Positions 41,786 through 50,565 of a stretch of DNA of 64,000 nucleotides are shown piece by piece. A model generated the notes under the pieces. That model saw only the letters and a list, made by a program, of their open reading frames with translations, did no database searches and was not told the origin of the DNA. Numbering within the stretch: position 1 is the stretch's first letter; each line of letters begins with the position of its first letter. The position numbers were made by a program, and so were the translations under genes. Where the stretch lies: positions 31,805 through 95,804 of the forward strand of contig RZZW01000005.1 of NCBI GenBank assembly GCA_009929695.1, written 5' to 3'. Origin of the DNA: Clostridia bacterium. GTDB taxonomy: Bacteria > Bacillota > Clostridia > Oscillospirales > Ruminococcaceae.

Positions 41786-43697
41786 TCTTTCCAAGCGGCA
41801 ACAGGCGATGATTGAAGAAAAGCAAAAGGTTCATAGACGGGTTAATACGCCTGTTGATCCCGCTAATTATGAATGCATCCCCGCAAAAAAGCAAGTTGAC
41901 TACTACGACAATGATATTCCGCAGAGAGTAGCGGTGTATGCCCGTGTTTCCACGGACAATGTCCAGCAGACATCCTCCTATGAGCTTCAGAAGAAGTATT
42001 ACGAGGAGTTTGTCATCCGTCATCCCAACTGGACGCTGGTAAAGATATATGCTGATGAAGGCATAAGCGGAACATCGATGGCACATCGAGACGAGTTCCT
42101 TGCGATGATTGCGGACAGCCGGGCCGGTAAAATCGACATGATCATAACAAAGAGCGTATCTCGATTCGCGCGTAATGTGGTGGACTTTCTGAGTATGGTT
42201 CAGTCGTTAGCGGAACTGCCCCATCCGGTCGGCATTTTCTTTGAAAGCGAGTGCATTTTCTCGTTGAAGGATGACTCGCAAATGGCGCTCTCCTTTCAGG
42301 CAACGATGGCCCAGGAGGAGTCGCATATCCGAAGTCGGAGCATGGAAACCTCTCTGCACATGCGGCTGGATGGCGGCTTGCCTCTGACCCCCAAGCTGCT
42401 TGGCTACTCCCACGACACGGATGGAAACCTCATTGTAAACCACGAAGAGGCGCCCACGGTAAAGCTGATTTTCTATATGTATCTTTACGGGTACTCAACA
42501 GCGGAGATTGCGGACACGCTGACGGAGCTTGGCCGCAAAACCTATCTTGGGAATGTCACATGGACTTCCGGCGCCGTGGTACAGGTTCTGCGGAATGAAA
42601 GGCATTGTGGGGATGTATTGACACGGAAGACCTTCACCCCCAACTTTCTCACCCATCTGTCAAAGAAGAATCGCGGCGACAGGATGCAGAGCATCTACCA
42701 TAATCATCATGAAGCCATTGTATCGAGGGATGACTTCATAGCGGTTCAGCACATGTTGAACAACGCAAAGTATGGGAACAAGTCTATTCTGCCGGAGATT
42801 CGCGTCATAGACAGCGGATTGCTTAAAGGATTTGTCCAGATCAATCCGCGTTGGTCTGGTTTCAAGGCTGCTGATTATTATCGTGCAGCCGCCAGCGTCC
42901 AACCAGCGGAAGACGGTGTCGTGGACACCGAAGGGTTCGTCGAAGAAAAGCCTCAAATCCATATTACCGTTGAAGCCGGCGATTTTGACATGCGGGGTTT
43001 TGAAATCACTCGGTCCGAGTTTTTCGATTCGACCAAACGACCGTACATCATCTTTCAGGATAAGGTGATCAAGTTCAGTACCGCATGCGTCAGAAAGTTC
43101 GAAAAGAACAATAAAGTGGAGCTGCTCGTCAATCCTTGTGATATGCGCTTTGCAGTAAGGACTGCCGCAAAAGACAGCCGTCATTCCGTCGTATGCTCCA
43201 GAGTGGACAATGGGATTTACTATCCGAGGCAGATCGCATCTTCCGCGTTTATTGGGACGCTGTTTGAGCTGTTTGACTGGAATGCGGATTTCAAATACCG
43301 CATTTCCGGGTCCCTGTTTGAGAAGGACGGGGAGTCGGTTTATATCTTCAATTTGAACGAGGCCGAAGCCTTTATCAAACCATATATGCTGGACAGTGAG
43401 GCAGGAACTGGCGAAGATGGATTGCCTGTAAAACCGCTCTCCATGTCGGGGAAACGGGTTCGAGCGATACCACAGGAATGGATGAATTCGTTTGGTAACC
43501 AGTATTATCTGCATCAGCACAACTTTCCCTCTGTCGAGTCACAGAGTGAAGACGATTGGAAAATTCGTATGGAGGGACAACTATTTGAGACAGGGGAGAA
43601 AATCCATGTCACCAGCTTTGACGAGCTCAAAGGGTTTATTACCCAAGAGCTGACAAAGAGCAAGATGGAGGGAAAACCAAATGAACGAGCCGAATAA
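41778..43697 (+). CDS. Large serine recombinase with atypical C-terminal domain
   Basis: The 639-residue protein has an intact resolvase domain (YARVSTD with S58; SRFARN) and a recombinase domain (about 200-290: LGYSHDTDGN, RNERHCGD). In place of the usual zinc ribbon and coiled coil, residues about 395-540 form a domain (GFEITRSEFF ... LLVNPCDMRFAVR ... LFDWNADFKYRISGS) found again in the next two gene products. The N-terminus has 50 extra residues before the catalytic core. It likely moves the element or a part of it. Confidence 0.85.
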   Translation: MNNLSKRQQAMIEEKQKVHRRVNTPVDPANYECIPAKKQVDYYDNDIPQRVAVYARVSTDNVQQTSSYELQKKYYEEFVIRHPNWTLVKIYADEGISGTSMAHRDEFLAMIADSRAGKIDMIITKSVSRFARNVVDFLSMVQSLAELPHPVGIFFESECIFSLKDDSQMALSFQATMAQEESHIRSRSMETSLHMRLDGGLPLTPKLLGYSHDTDGNLIVNHEEAPTVKLIFYMYLYGYSTAEIADTLTELGRKTYLGNVTWTSGAVVQVLRNERHCGDVLTRKTFTPNFLTHLSKKNRGDRMQSIYHNHHEAIVSRDDFIAVQHMLNNAKYGNKSILPEIRVIDSGLLKGFVQINPRWSGFKAADYYRAAASVQPAEDGVVDTEGFVEEKPQIHITVEAGDFDMRGFEITRSEFFDSTKRPYIIFQDKVIKFSTACVRKFEKNNKVELLVNPCDMRFAVRTAAKDSRHSVVCSRVDNGIYYPRQIASSAFIGTLFELFDWNADFKYRISGSLFEKDGESVYIFNLNEAEAFIKPYMLDSEAGTGEDGLPVKPLSMSGKRVRAIPQEWMNSFGNQYYLHQHNFPSVESQSEDDWKIRMEGQLFETGEKIHVTSFDELKGFITQELTKSKMEGKPNERAE

Positions 43698-44481
43698 CAG
43701 CCAACCGCAAAGCGTCATTGCTGGGATGCTTCAGCGGCTGCATGAAGACGCCCCGGAGAGCGATGGCAATTTCACTTTAACAGAAGATAAGGAGCCACAA
43801 GCGCCAGCTGCTTTGTCCGACGGAGATGTGATCGAGCTTGGCAAAGAGTTTGATTACGACGGCTTTCAGGTAGTGCGCCGTGAGTTCTTCGCCCACACAA
43901 ATGAGCCGTCAATTACTTTCAATAATTTCAAAGTCTATGTCAACGCGGCTTGCCTCTCCCGATTTCAAGCGGTGGACTATGTGCAGGTGCTGGTGAATAG
44001 TGACAGTAAGATACTTGCGATTCGGCCTTGCATGGAAGAAGAACGAGATGCTTTCTCTTGGTGTGTCCCTGGTTCGGGACGCAGAAAACCGAGACAAATC
44101 ACCTGCCGCCTCTTTTTTGCCAAGGTGTTCTCTCTTATGGATTGGAATACAGATTATCGCTATAAGCTGCTCGGCAAGGTGATCCATGCAAACGATGAAT
44201 ACCTGATTGCCTTTGACCTGTCGGCAACGGAAGTTTATCAGCGCGTGTATAAAGATGGGCAAAAGCCGAAGACCTCAAGAACTCCCGTTTTTCCGGAAGG
44301 TTGGCAGAACCAGTTCGGCCTTCCCTTCAAAGAGCATCGCAACTCCATGCAGATCAATATCTTCGATGGATATGCCGTGTATGGGATAAAGGAAAACGCA
44401 GCTTCTGCCGCCGAAACAACCGAGGAGAATTCACAACTCGAAATGGACCATGACGCGCTACAGGGAGGGTCTGTAGGATGA
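43681..44481 (+). CDS. Stand-alone homologue of the recombinase C-terminal domain
   Basis: The 266-residue protein matches residues about 395-600 of the recombinase: GFQVVRREFF against GFEITRSEFF, VQVLVNSDSKILAIRPC against VELLVNPCDMRFAVR, LMDWNTDYRYKLLGK against LFDWNADFKYRISGS, and EGWQNQFG against QEWMNSFG. It has no catalytic domain. It overlaps the recombinase gene by 17 bases. A role as DNA-binding or assembly partner of the recombinase is inferred from shared domain and linkage. Confidence 0.75.
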   Translation: MNEPNNSQPQSVIAGMLQRLHEDAPESDGNFTLTEDKEPQAPAALSDGDVIELGKEFDYDGFQVVRREFFAHTNEPSITFNNFKVYVNAACLSRFQAVDYVQVLVNSDSKILAIRPCMEEERDAFSWCVPGSGRRKPRQITCRLFFAKVFSLMDWNTDYRYKLLGKVIHANDEYLIAFDLSATEVYQRVYKDGQKPKTSRTPVFPEGWQNQFGLPFKEHRNSMQINIFDGYAVYGIKENAASAAETTEENSQLEMDHDALQGGSVG

Positions 44482-44882
44482 ACAATGAAAAACGAATCGT
44501 TGCCCTGACTCTTGATGTGAAAAGAACCAGAATCCGAATATACAGAGCCACGCTCCGAGCGCTCGGCTACCCCACGTATATCCAGTTTTTAATTAACCCC
44601 GAAGATCTCTATATTGCCATTCTTGGTTCTGAGATTCCGATAGCTGGCGGAACGGCAAACCGCATCAAACTGCCTAATTCGAGCCTCGACGGAAAGCCTT
44701 CGGTTGAGTTCTACAGCACTTCGCTGATAAACGGGCTGGTTCGAGTGTTTGGAGAATTAGACAGCACATACAACTATCATCTGACGGGCGAGATAGACGA
44801 AGTGAACCGAGTAGCATACTTTTCTATGCGATCATTACAGCGAGTTGAGCGGAGGAAACTCAATGGGAAACAAGGGATTTGA
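44478..44882 (+). CDS. Second, shorter homologue of the recombinase C-terminal domain
   Basis: The 134-residue protein keeps the core of the same domain: TYIQFLINPEDLYIAIL, then SVEFYSTSLINGLVRVFGELDSTYNYHLTGEI, aligned with the LLVNP and LFDWNADFKYRISG segments of the recombinase. It overlaps both neighbours (4 and 20 bases). Function unknown; the triple occurrence of the domain in one operon is the main clue. Confidence 0.65.
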   Translation: MNNEKRIVALTLDVKRTRIRIYRATLRALGYPTYIQFLINPEDLYIAILGSEIPIAGGTANRIKLPNSSLDGKPSVEFYSTSLINGLVRVFGELDSTYNYHLTGEIDEVNRVAYFSMRSLQRVERRKLNGKQGI

Positions 44883-45828
44883 GCAGTTAAAAATCGACAA
44901 CGAGTTTCAGACACTCATTCGTCCATTGAGCCGCGAGGAGCGTGGACAGCTTGAAGCCAATCTTGTCAATGATGGCTGTCGGGACCCTATAATGGCTTGG
45001 AATAAAACCATTGTTGACGGGCATAACCGATATGAGATTTGCAACCGTCTACATATCCCCTATGCCGTAGAGGATGTCGAGTTTGACGGCCGTGAAGAGG
45101 CCATCGTTTGGATCTGCAACAATCAGCTTGGCCGGAGAAACATCACCGAAGAAACTCGGAAGTATCTGATCGGCCGGCAATATGAGGCGGAAAAGATCAT
45201 CGGCTTTCACAGGAATCGTGACGGCCATAACCAGTGGTCAGCTTTAACTGGTATGGAAGCAGAAGATGAGCCAACAGAGCAGGAACGAAGGGAAAGCGGC
45301 CGGCGTACAGCCAATCGCTTGGGCAAGAAGTATCATGTATCGTCCGGCGCAGTCCAAAAGTATGCCAAGTACAGTGCGGCTCTGGATGTGATTGGGGATA
45401 AGGCGCCGGAGCTGGTTCCGCAGATCCTATCTGGCAACTATAAGATTTCCCACGAGAACCTCGTCACCCTTTCCACAATGGATGCGAAAGATGTTAAGGC
45501 TTTGAGCAAGAGAATCGGTCGCGGAGGCGGCGCTTTTGTTCGCTATAGTGAGTCGAGGAAGGACTTTACGGATGAACCAGCTGGGAAGCCTGGGCCGAAG
45601 CCCCCAGTGCTGCCAGCGATTAAATCCATGCCCGCTTTCGATCCTGACGCCGAGGTCGCCGGGCTTACTCTAACCATTCCGTCATGGACAAGCTCCATTG
45701 AACGCACCAAAAATGCAGCCGACCTGACCACTGTTTCAACTTTAGCGAAAGTGCGACTTGAAGAGGCGTTAGAGTTGCTGGACAGCAAAGTGCAGGAGAT
45801 GCTCAGAGCGATAAAGGAGGATTCCTAA
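44863..45828 (+). CDS. ParB/Spo0J-like nuclease-fold DNA-binding protein
   Basis: The 321-residue protein has a ParB N-terminal-type region: IRPLSREERGQLEANLVNDGCRDPI, then VDGHNRYEICNRL, the conserved GHxR-type loop of ParB domains. A helix-turn-helix-like segment (TANRLGKKYHVSSGAVQKYAKY) lies about 150-175, with a helical C-terminus. The ATG at 44863 follows GCGGAGGAAA. Family members segregate DNA, bind CTP or regulate transcription. Function in this operon is unknown. Confidence 0.72.
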   Translation: MGNKGFEQLKIDNEFQTLIRPLSREERGQLEANLVNDGCRDPIMAWNKTIVDGHNRYEICNRLHIPYAVEDVEFDGREEAIVWICNNQLGRRNITEETRKYLIGRQYEAEKIIGFHRNRDGHNQWSALTGMEAEDEPTEQERRESGRRTANRLGKKYHVSSGAVQKYAKYSAALDVIGDKAPELVPQILSGNYKISHENLVTLSTMDAKDVKALSKRIGRGGGAFVRYSESRKDFTDEPAGKPGPKPPVLPAIKSMPAFDPDAEVAGLTLTIPSWTSSIERTKNAADLTTVSTLAKVRLEEALELLDSKVQEMLRAIKEDS

Positions 45829-46697
45829 TGCCTGATTTCAGCATGTTTGTACCGAATGTACATTTTGAGCAGATCCCGATAAAGAACTTGGTGTCCAATC
45901 AGGAGTACCAGCGAACGCTCTCGACTGCCCATGTGGAAAGAGCCGCAGAGCATTTTGACCTCCATCAGATCAATCCTGTAAAGGTGAGCCGCCGAAACGG
46001 AGTCAATTATGTGTTCAACGGTCAGCACACGATTGAGATCGTCGCATTGGTTTCCGGGTCGCGTGACACGCCGGTTTGGTGCATGATCTACGATGATCTG
46101 GAGTATGAAAATGAGGCCGACATTTTCGCAAATCAAATGAAGTATGTCAAACCTCTTAAGCCATACGAAGTATTCATGGCGAATGTCGAGGCTGAAAACA
46201 GCAAACAATTGATTATCAAGGACTTGGTTGAGTCTTACTCGCTCACGATTGGTCAGGTAAAGAATTATGGTGTCATCTGCGCTGTTTCTGCCTTGGAGCG
46301 CATCTACGACAAGTTTGGCTATCATGTGCTGGATAGGACGCTACGGCTGTGTGTTGGCACATGGGAGGGAGACATGAACTCCCTCTCAGCCAATTTTCTT
46401 TATGCCGTCGCGCGGATCGTGAATGCCTACGGAGACGCTCTCAAGGATGACCTTTTTAAAGAGCGAATCGGCGCAATGTCTGTGAAACTGCTTACCCGCA
46501 CGGCAAAAGAGAGACGCCCCGGCTCCATGGGTTTTGCCGAGGCAATGCTCGTTGCGTACAATAGGAAGTGCAAGTATCCGCTTCGCTGGAATAGTCTATA
46601 TGAAAAGAACAACGGGACAACAGACGGTCTGGATGCCGACCTCCCGGACGAGGAAAGGGATGAGTCAGACACGGCAGAGGATTATGGAGGTGATTGA
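45828..46697 (+). CDS. Second ParB-like protein (DUF6551-type)
   Basis: The 289-residue protein has a ParB-like N-terminus: IPIKNLVSNQEYQRTLSTAHVERAAEHFD, then NPVKVSRRNGVNYVFNGQHTIEIVAL, where NGQHT occupies the place of the ParB GHRR loop. It shares only a 1-base stop/start overlap with the preceding gene. The rest is helical, and the C-terminus is acidic. The two ParB-like proteins are not close copies. It closes the operon. Confidence 0.68.
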   Translation: MPDFSMFVPNVHFEQIPIKNLVSNQEYQRTLSTAHVERAAEHFDLHQINPVKVSRRNGVNYVFNGQHTIEIVALVSGSRDTPVWCMIYDDLEYENEADIFANQMKYVKPLKPYEVFMANVEAENSKQLIIKDLVESYSLTIGQVKNYGVICAVSALERIYDKFGYHVLDRTLRLCVGTWEGDMNSLSANFLYAVARIVNAYGDALKDDLFKERIGAMSVKLLTRTAKERRPGSMGFAEAMLVAYNRKCKYPLRWNSLYEKNNGTTDGLDADLPDEERDESDTAEDYGGD

Positions 46698-46863
46698 AGC
46701 TGTGCTACAGCGGAATCAACCTCCGCTGAACGGAACGCTAATGCGGGAAAACGCTGTAATGATACGCCCAGAAAACGAGCTGTGGCTGGTGTAGGTTCAT
46801 AGATTCGACAACACTCCTTCCCAAAAGCGGCAAAGCACGCATCTGATTTAATTTTATAATTTG

Positions 46864-46928
46864 ATTTTGCATATTTTCTGCAAAATAGATTGATAAAACT
46901 TGACTGACGGGATTTTGAGAGCTATAAT
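46864..46928 (+). promoter_or_regulatory. Promoter and palindrome of the RloA/RloB cassette
   Basis: TTGACT (46900-46905) and TATAAT (46923-46928) are 17 bases apart. Upstream, ATTTTGCA (46864-46871) and TGCAAAAT (46879-46886) form a perfect inverted repeat with a 7-base loop: a candidate operator, or the terminator of the preceding operon. Confidence 0.75.
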
Positions 46929-46980
46929 ATGATTGCAACACGGAAATACTGAATGTAGTTGGCAAGAGGAGGACTCTGTT

Positions 46981-48162
46981 ATGATCATACAGTTTAGCGT
47001 TGAGAATCACCGTTCAATCAAGGACAGTGCAGTTATCAGCTTTGCCGCATCCAAAGATAAGTCGTTGGAAACATGCCTGCTGCAAGGTGACGCGAAGAGA
47101 AAGCTGCTGCCTGTCGTAGCTTTGTATGGAGCTAACGCAGCCGGTAAGAGCAATATGCTCCATGCGCTGCTCACAATGCGGGATATGGTTGTAGGCAGTG
47201 CCTCTAAGGTTTCTAAAGGAGAAATGCTGCCGTGGGATCCTTTTGGGAACTCCGAGCAGCCGACCTCGTTTGAGGTTTCCTATATCTATCGTCAAATCCG
47301 TTATGTTTACGGGTTCTCTTACAGTCAGAAGCATATCCACAGCGAGTATCTTTATCACTGGCCAAACGGAAGAGAAGCACTCATCTTTTCAAGGGAAAAT
47401 GGGAACTATGAGTTCCGGGAAAATGTTGCCGAGCAGACCACGCTGGCAAACAGGACGCCGGATAACAAGCTCTATCTCGCATCTTCGAATGACTGGAACT
47501 GCCCTCAGACCGAACTGGCATACAAGTGGTTTCTTGAGCAGCTGACCGACATGATGCAGCCAGCACTCCCTGCGGAAACCATCGCGGAAATCGCAAAAAG
47601 CAACGACCAAAAGGCTCGCATTCTTAAGGAACTCCTTGTGGCTGACCTGGGGATCTCGGATGTGTCCATTCGGAACGCAACCGCCAAGAACCAGCCCCCC
47701 ATCATCATGACAACCCATCGCATTATCTGCGAGGATGACGCAACTGACTTCTTCCAGCTTCGTCTTGAAGAAGAGTCGGCCGGTACGCAGCGCTTTTTCT
47801 CCCGCATTGGCGGTTGGCTTCATGCGCTGGATACCGGGGCGCTTTTAGTGGTGGATGAAATCGAGGTAAGTATGCATCCGCTATTGACTCGCCGCCTGAT
47901 TGAGATGATCCAGGATAGCTCAATCAATGTAAACGGTACGCAGCTGCTTTTTACCACACACGATGCATTGCTCCTGGATCTCTCTTTCTTCCGTCGGGAT
48001 CAAATCTGGTTTGCGGAAAAGAGCGACAAAACCTGCGCCACCGAAGTATTCTCCCTTGTCAGTTTTTCGCCTCGTAAGGGTGAGAATATCCGTAACGGCT
48101 ATCTTCAGGGTCGCTTTGGAGCGATCCCCTTCATCGGAGGTGGTCAGCTATGGCAGGAATGA
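46981..48162 (+). CDS. AAA/ABC-type ATPase, RloA/AbiLi-like, of a two-gene defence cassette
   Basis: The 393-residue ATPase has Walker A GANAAGKSN (50-58), the long helical insertion typical of AAA_15/AAA_21 proteins, a signature-like EESAGTQRFF, Walker B LLVVDEIEVSMHP and the switch His in FTTHDALLLD. It is followed by an RloB gene overlapping by 13 bases. Pairs of this type include RloAB near restriction systems and lactococcal AbiL, which act against phages. Start at 46981 follows AGAGGAGG. Confidence 0.85.
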   Translation: MIIQFSVENHRSIKDSAVISFAASKDKSLETCLLQGDAKRKLLPVVALYGANAAGKSNMLHALLTMRDMVVGSASKVSKGEMLPWDPFGNSEQPTSFEVSYIYRQIRYVYGFSYSQKHIHSEYLYHWPNGREALIFSRENGNYEFRENVAEQTTLANRTPDNKLYLASSNDWNCPQTELAYKWFLEQLTDMMQPALPAETIAEIAKSNDQKARILKELLVADLGISDVSIRNATAKNQPPIIMTTHRIICEDDATDFFQLRLEEESAGTQRFFSRIGGWLHALDTGALLVVDEIEVSMHPLLTRRLIEMIQDSSINVNGTQLLFTTHDALLLDLSFFRRDQIWFAEKSDKTCATEVFSLVSFSPRKGENIRNGYLQGRFGAIPFIGGGQLWQE

Positions 48163-48776
48163 GGAAAGAGTATAATCCCAATCGCGTGGCGCGTCGGAGC
48201 CGGCGCCCGGTTGTCTATATTGTGTGCGAGGGAAAAGAAACCGAAATCAATTATTTCAAACATTTTCGGACACGGAACTGCCTGGTCAATATTGTGCCGA
48301 TCCCATCCAAGCACAAGGCGGCAGAGCATTTGGTGCGCCACGCCAAAGACTTGGTGAAGCAGTCCTTCTCGCCAAAGGATGGTGATACGATCTGGTGCGT
48401 GTTCGACCGGGACAGCAATACCAATGAGATGCTATCCAATGCGGAAAAGTATGCGGCGGCAGCGAAGTATGGCATTGCCTTTTCAAATCCATGCTTTGAA
48501 TATTGGTTCCTGCTCCACTACATAGACCATGTCGGTTATATTGGCGATGCTGCCGAGGCATTGCGATTGCTCCGAGAGCCTGGGCGTCTTGAGAACTACG
48601 AGAAAGCGCATGATGTGTTTGCTGCACTATTCGGCAGCCAGGATGCCGCAATCCAACGCGCCTCCAAGCGTATCGAGAAGCTTGGGAAAGAAGGGACCGC
48701 GGTATTGAGCAGAGACAGCAATCCCTGCACAACCGTGTTCCAGCTGGTGGAGTACTTGATGCACCAGAATCCGTGA
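48150..48776 (+). CDS. RloB-family protein
   Basis: The 208-residue protein has VVYIVCEGKETEINYF near the N-terminus and VFDRDSN near 90, an acidic set like that of Toprim-fold nucleases, and FSNPCFEYWFLLHY, a hallmark of RloB. It is thought to be the effector that the partner ATPase controls. It overlaps the ATPase gene by 13 bases. The effector role is inferred from related systems. Confidence 0.85.
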   Translation: MAGMRKEYNPNRVARRSRRPVVYIVCEGKETEINYFKHFRTRNCLVNIVPIPSKHKAAEHLVRHAKDLVKQSFSPKDGDTIWCVFDRDSNTNEMLSNAEKYAAAAKYGIAFSNPCFEYWFLLHYIDHVGYIGDAAEALRLLREPGRLENYEKAHDVFAALFGSQDAAIQRASKRIEKLGKEGTAVLSRDSNPCTTVFQLVEYLMHQNP

Positions 48777-48785
48777 TATTAAAGA

Positions 48786-48838
48786 AGCACCGGCAAGGCG
48801 GCAAGTGACGAATCATCTCACCGCTGTTTGCCGGTGCT
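48786..48838 (+). terminator. Hairpin after the RloB gene
   Basis: AGCACCGGCAA (48786-48796) and TTGCCGGTGCT (48828-48838) are perfect 11-base complements with a 31-base loop. Confidence 0.6.
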
Positions 48839-48862
48839 ATTTGATTTTGCCGTCAGATAAAA

Positions 48863-48907
48863 TCAAATATAATGGACAAAGCAGCGTCATTTGTCCATTA
48901 TATTTGA
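48863..48907. repeat. Perfect inverted repeat with 18-base arms between convergent modules
   Basis: TCAAATATAATGGACAAA (48863-48880) is exactly complementary to 48890-48907, with the 9-base spacer GCAGCGTCA. It lies between the RloB gene and the 3' end of a serine recombinase gene. Either a terminator without a T-tract or a recombinase target. Confidence 0.8.
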
Positions 48908-48918
48908 CATTACTCAGC

Positions 48919-50565
48919 TCAGGCGTCGAGGCTTTCTTCGACGGCATACCCACCGCCGAAGATGATTTCGAGCTTTCCCTCGGGAAGTACCTTGATGCAC
49001 TCGATCATTTGGCGCACGATTGAGTCATCGTATTCAAACCGTTTCTGTTCTCTCTGCGCAATGATTTTCTGAATCTTTTCGAGGCGCTCATTGGTCGAGC
49101 CAGAGGTATTTGCGCTGTCTTCTATAGTGGCAATCCTGCTTTTCAGGAGTGCGATGGTATCCGATATTTCTTTGAACTCCGCTTCACGACTTTCCATATC
49201 ATCTCCGCTCTGAACGCTGTCATTGATCAGCTCTATCATTTTCTTGTTGAGTGCATCGATTTTTCTTTGAAGTAGGTCTACTTCATCAGAACACCCGTTT
49301 AAGCCGAGTGCCTCACTGATGGTAGCCTTCATCAGCGCCATGTAGGTTGAGCGATCTTCTTCGTTGAATTGGTTGAGCGCTCTCATGATTGCACTGTGGA
49401 GCTTGAGTTCATCGACTGTAGGTGAAGTCTTGCAATACTTCTTTCCATAATCCAGCCGGTTAATGCAGCGCCACACGATTTTCTTCTGACCACTGGCTGT
49501 CCATGTTACACGCTTATAGCGGCTTCCGCATTCGGCGCAGACGAGAACATCAGTCAAGGCGAAGCGTGAGTATTTACCAGTTGCGGTGATGGATGATTTC
49601 GATGACTGCGGAGTTCTTGTTTTTCTCCGCATCAGTTCCTCCTGTGTCTTATGGAAGACCTCCCTGCTGATGATGGCGGGATGGCTGTTCTGCACATAAT
49701 ACATCGGAGCCTCGCCCGTATTTTTGCGTCGTGTCTTTGAGATGCAGTCAATCGTGACCGTTTTTTGGAGAACCGAATCGCCGCAGTATTTTTCATTTGT
49801 CAGGATGCCAGAGATCATGGATTCGCTGAAGGAAAGGCTTTTTCCGGGTATCTCGATTTTCTCTGCCTTCATTGCGGCGGAAATTCTTCGGGGCGTTTCT
49901 CCAGCAAGGTACATATTATAGACTCGCTTGACTAACGCCGCTTCCTCGGGGACAATCTCAGGCATTCCATCTTCGCCCTTTTTATAGCCAAGGAGCTTTT
50001 TATACATGAACACCGAATTGCCATCCTCAAACTTTTTCCGGAATGTCCATGTAATGTTTTTGCTCATGCTCTCCGATTCAGACTGGGCAAACCCTGCATA
50101 GATGACGAGGTAGAGTTCGCTGTCAATTTTGAGGGTGTCGATGTTCTGTTCCTCGAAAAATACACCGATTCCTTTCGCTTTCAGGATTCGCACATGGTCG
50201 AGGCAATCGACGGTATTACGGGCAAATCTTGATACGGATTTTGTGATGATGTAGTCGATTTTCCCAGATAGGCAGTCATTGATCATCTTTTTAAACTGAG
50301 GGCGCTTGTCTGCCCGAGTGCCTGAGATGCCCTCGTCAGCATATAGGCCAGCGAACTCCCAGTCCTTTCTGGCGGCGATCATCTCAGAGTAGACTTTCTT
50401 TTGCGTAGTATAGGAAGTAAGCTGTTCTTCGCTGTCTGTTGAAACACGGCAGTAAGCTGCAACCCTCTGCTGGTGGTATTTTTCCTTATCGACAATCAGC
50501 GAGCGTTTCGGCTCAATGACTGTTACCGTTTTTTTCGGGATTTTGGTCACTTGCATTTTCTTCAT
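48919..50565 (-). CDS. Large serine recombinase (triad member 1)
   Basis: The 548-residue protein has the full set: resolvase domain (YCRVSTDSEEQ; SRFARNTVD), recombinase domain (about 190-300), zinc ribbon (CAECGSRYK and WRCINRL..KYC) and a C-terminal coiled coil. It overlaps the 301-residue relative by 53 bases. With 51434-52978 and 50513-51418 it makes a three-gene recombinase unit like those of clostridial elements. Confidence 0.9.
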   Translation of the reverse strand: MKKMQVTKIPKKTVTVIEPKRSLIVDKEKYHQQRVAAYCRVSTDSEEQLTSYTTQKKVYSEMIAARKDWEFAGLYADEGISGTRADKRPQFKKMINDCLSGKIDYIITKSVSRFARNTVDCLDHVRILKAKGIGVFFEEQNIDTLKIDSELYLVIYAGFAQSESESMSKNITWTFRKKFEDGNSVFMYKKLLGYKKGEDGMPEIVPEEAALVKRVYNMYLAGETPRRISAAMKAEKIEIPGKSLSFSESMISGILTNEKYCGDSVLQKTVTIDCISKTRRKNTGEAPMYYVQNSHPAIISREVFHKTQEELMRRKTRTPQSSKSSITATGKYSRFALTDVLVCAECGSRYKRVTWTASGQKKIVWRCINRLDYGKKYCKTSPTVDELKLHSAIMRALNQFNEEDRSTYMALMKATISEALGLNGCSDEVDLLQRKIDALNKKMIELINDSVQSGDDMESREAEFKEISDTIALLKSRIATIEDSANTSGSTNERLEKIQKIIAQREQKRFEYDDSIVRQMIECIKVLPEGKLEIIFGGGYAVEESLDA

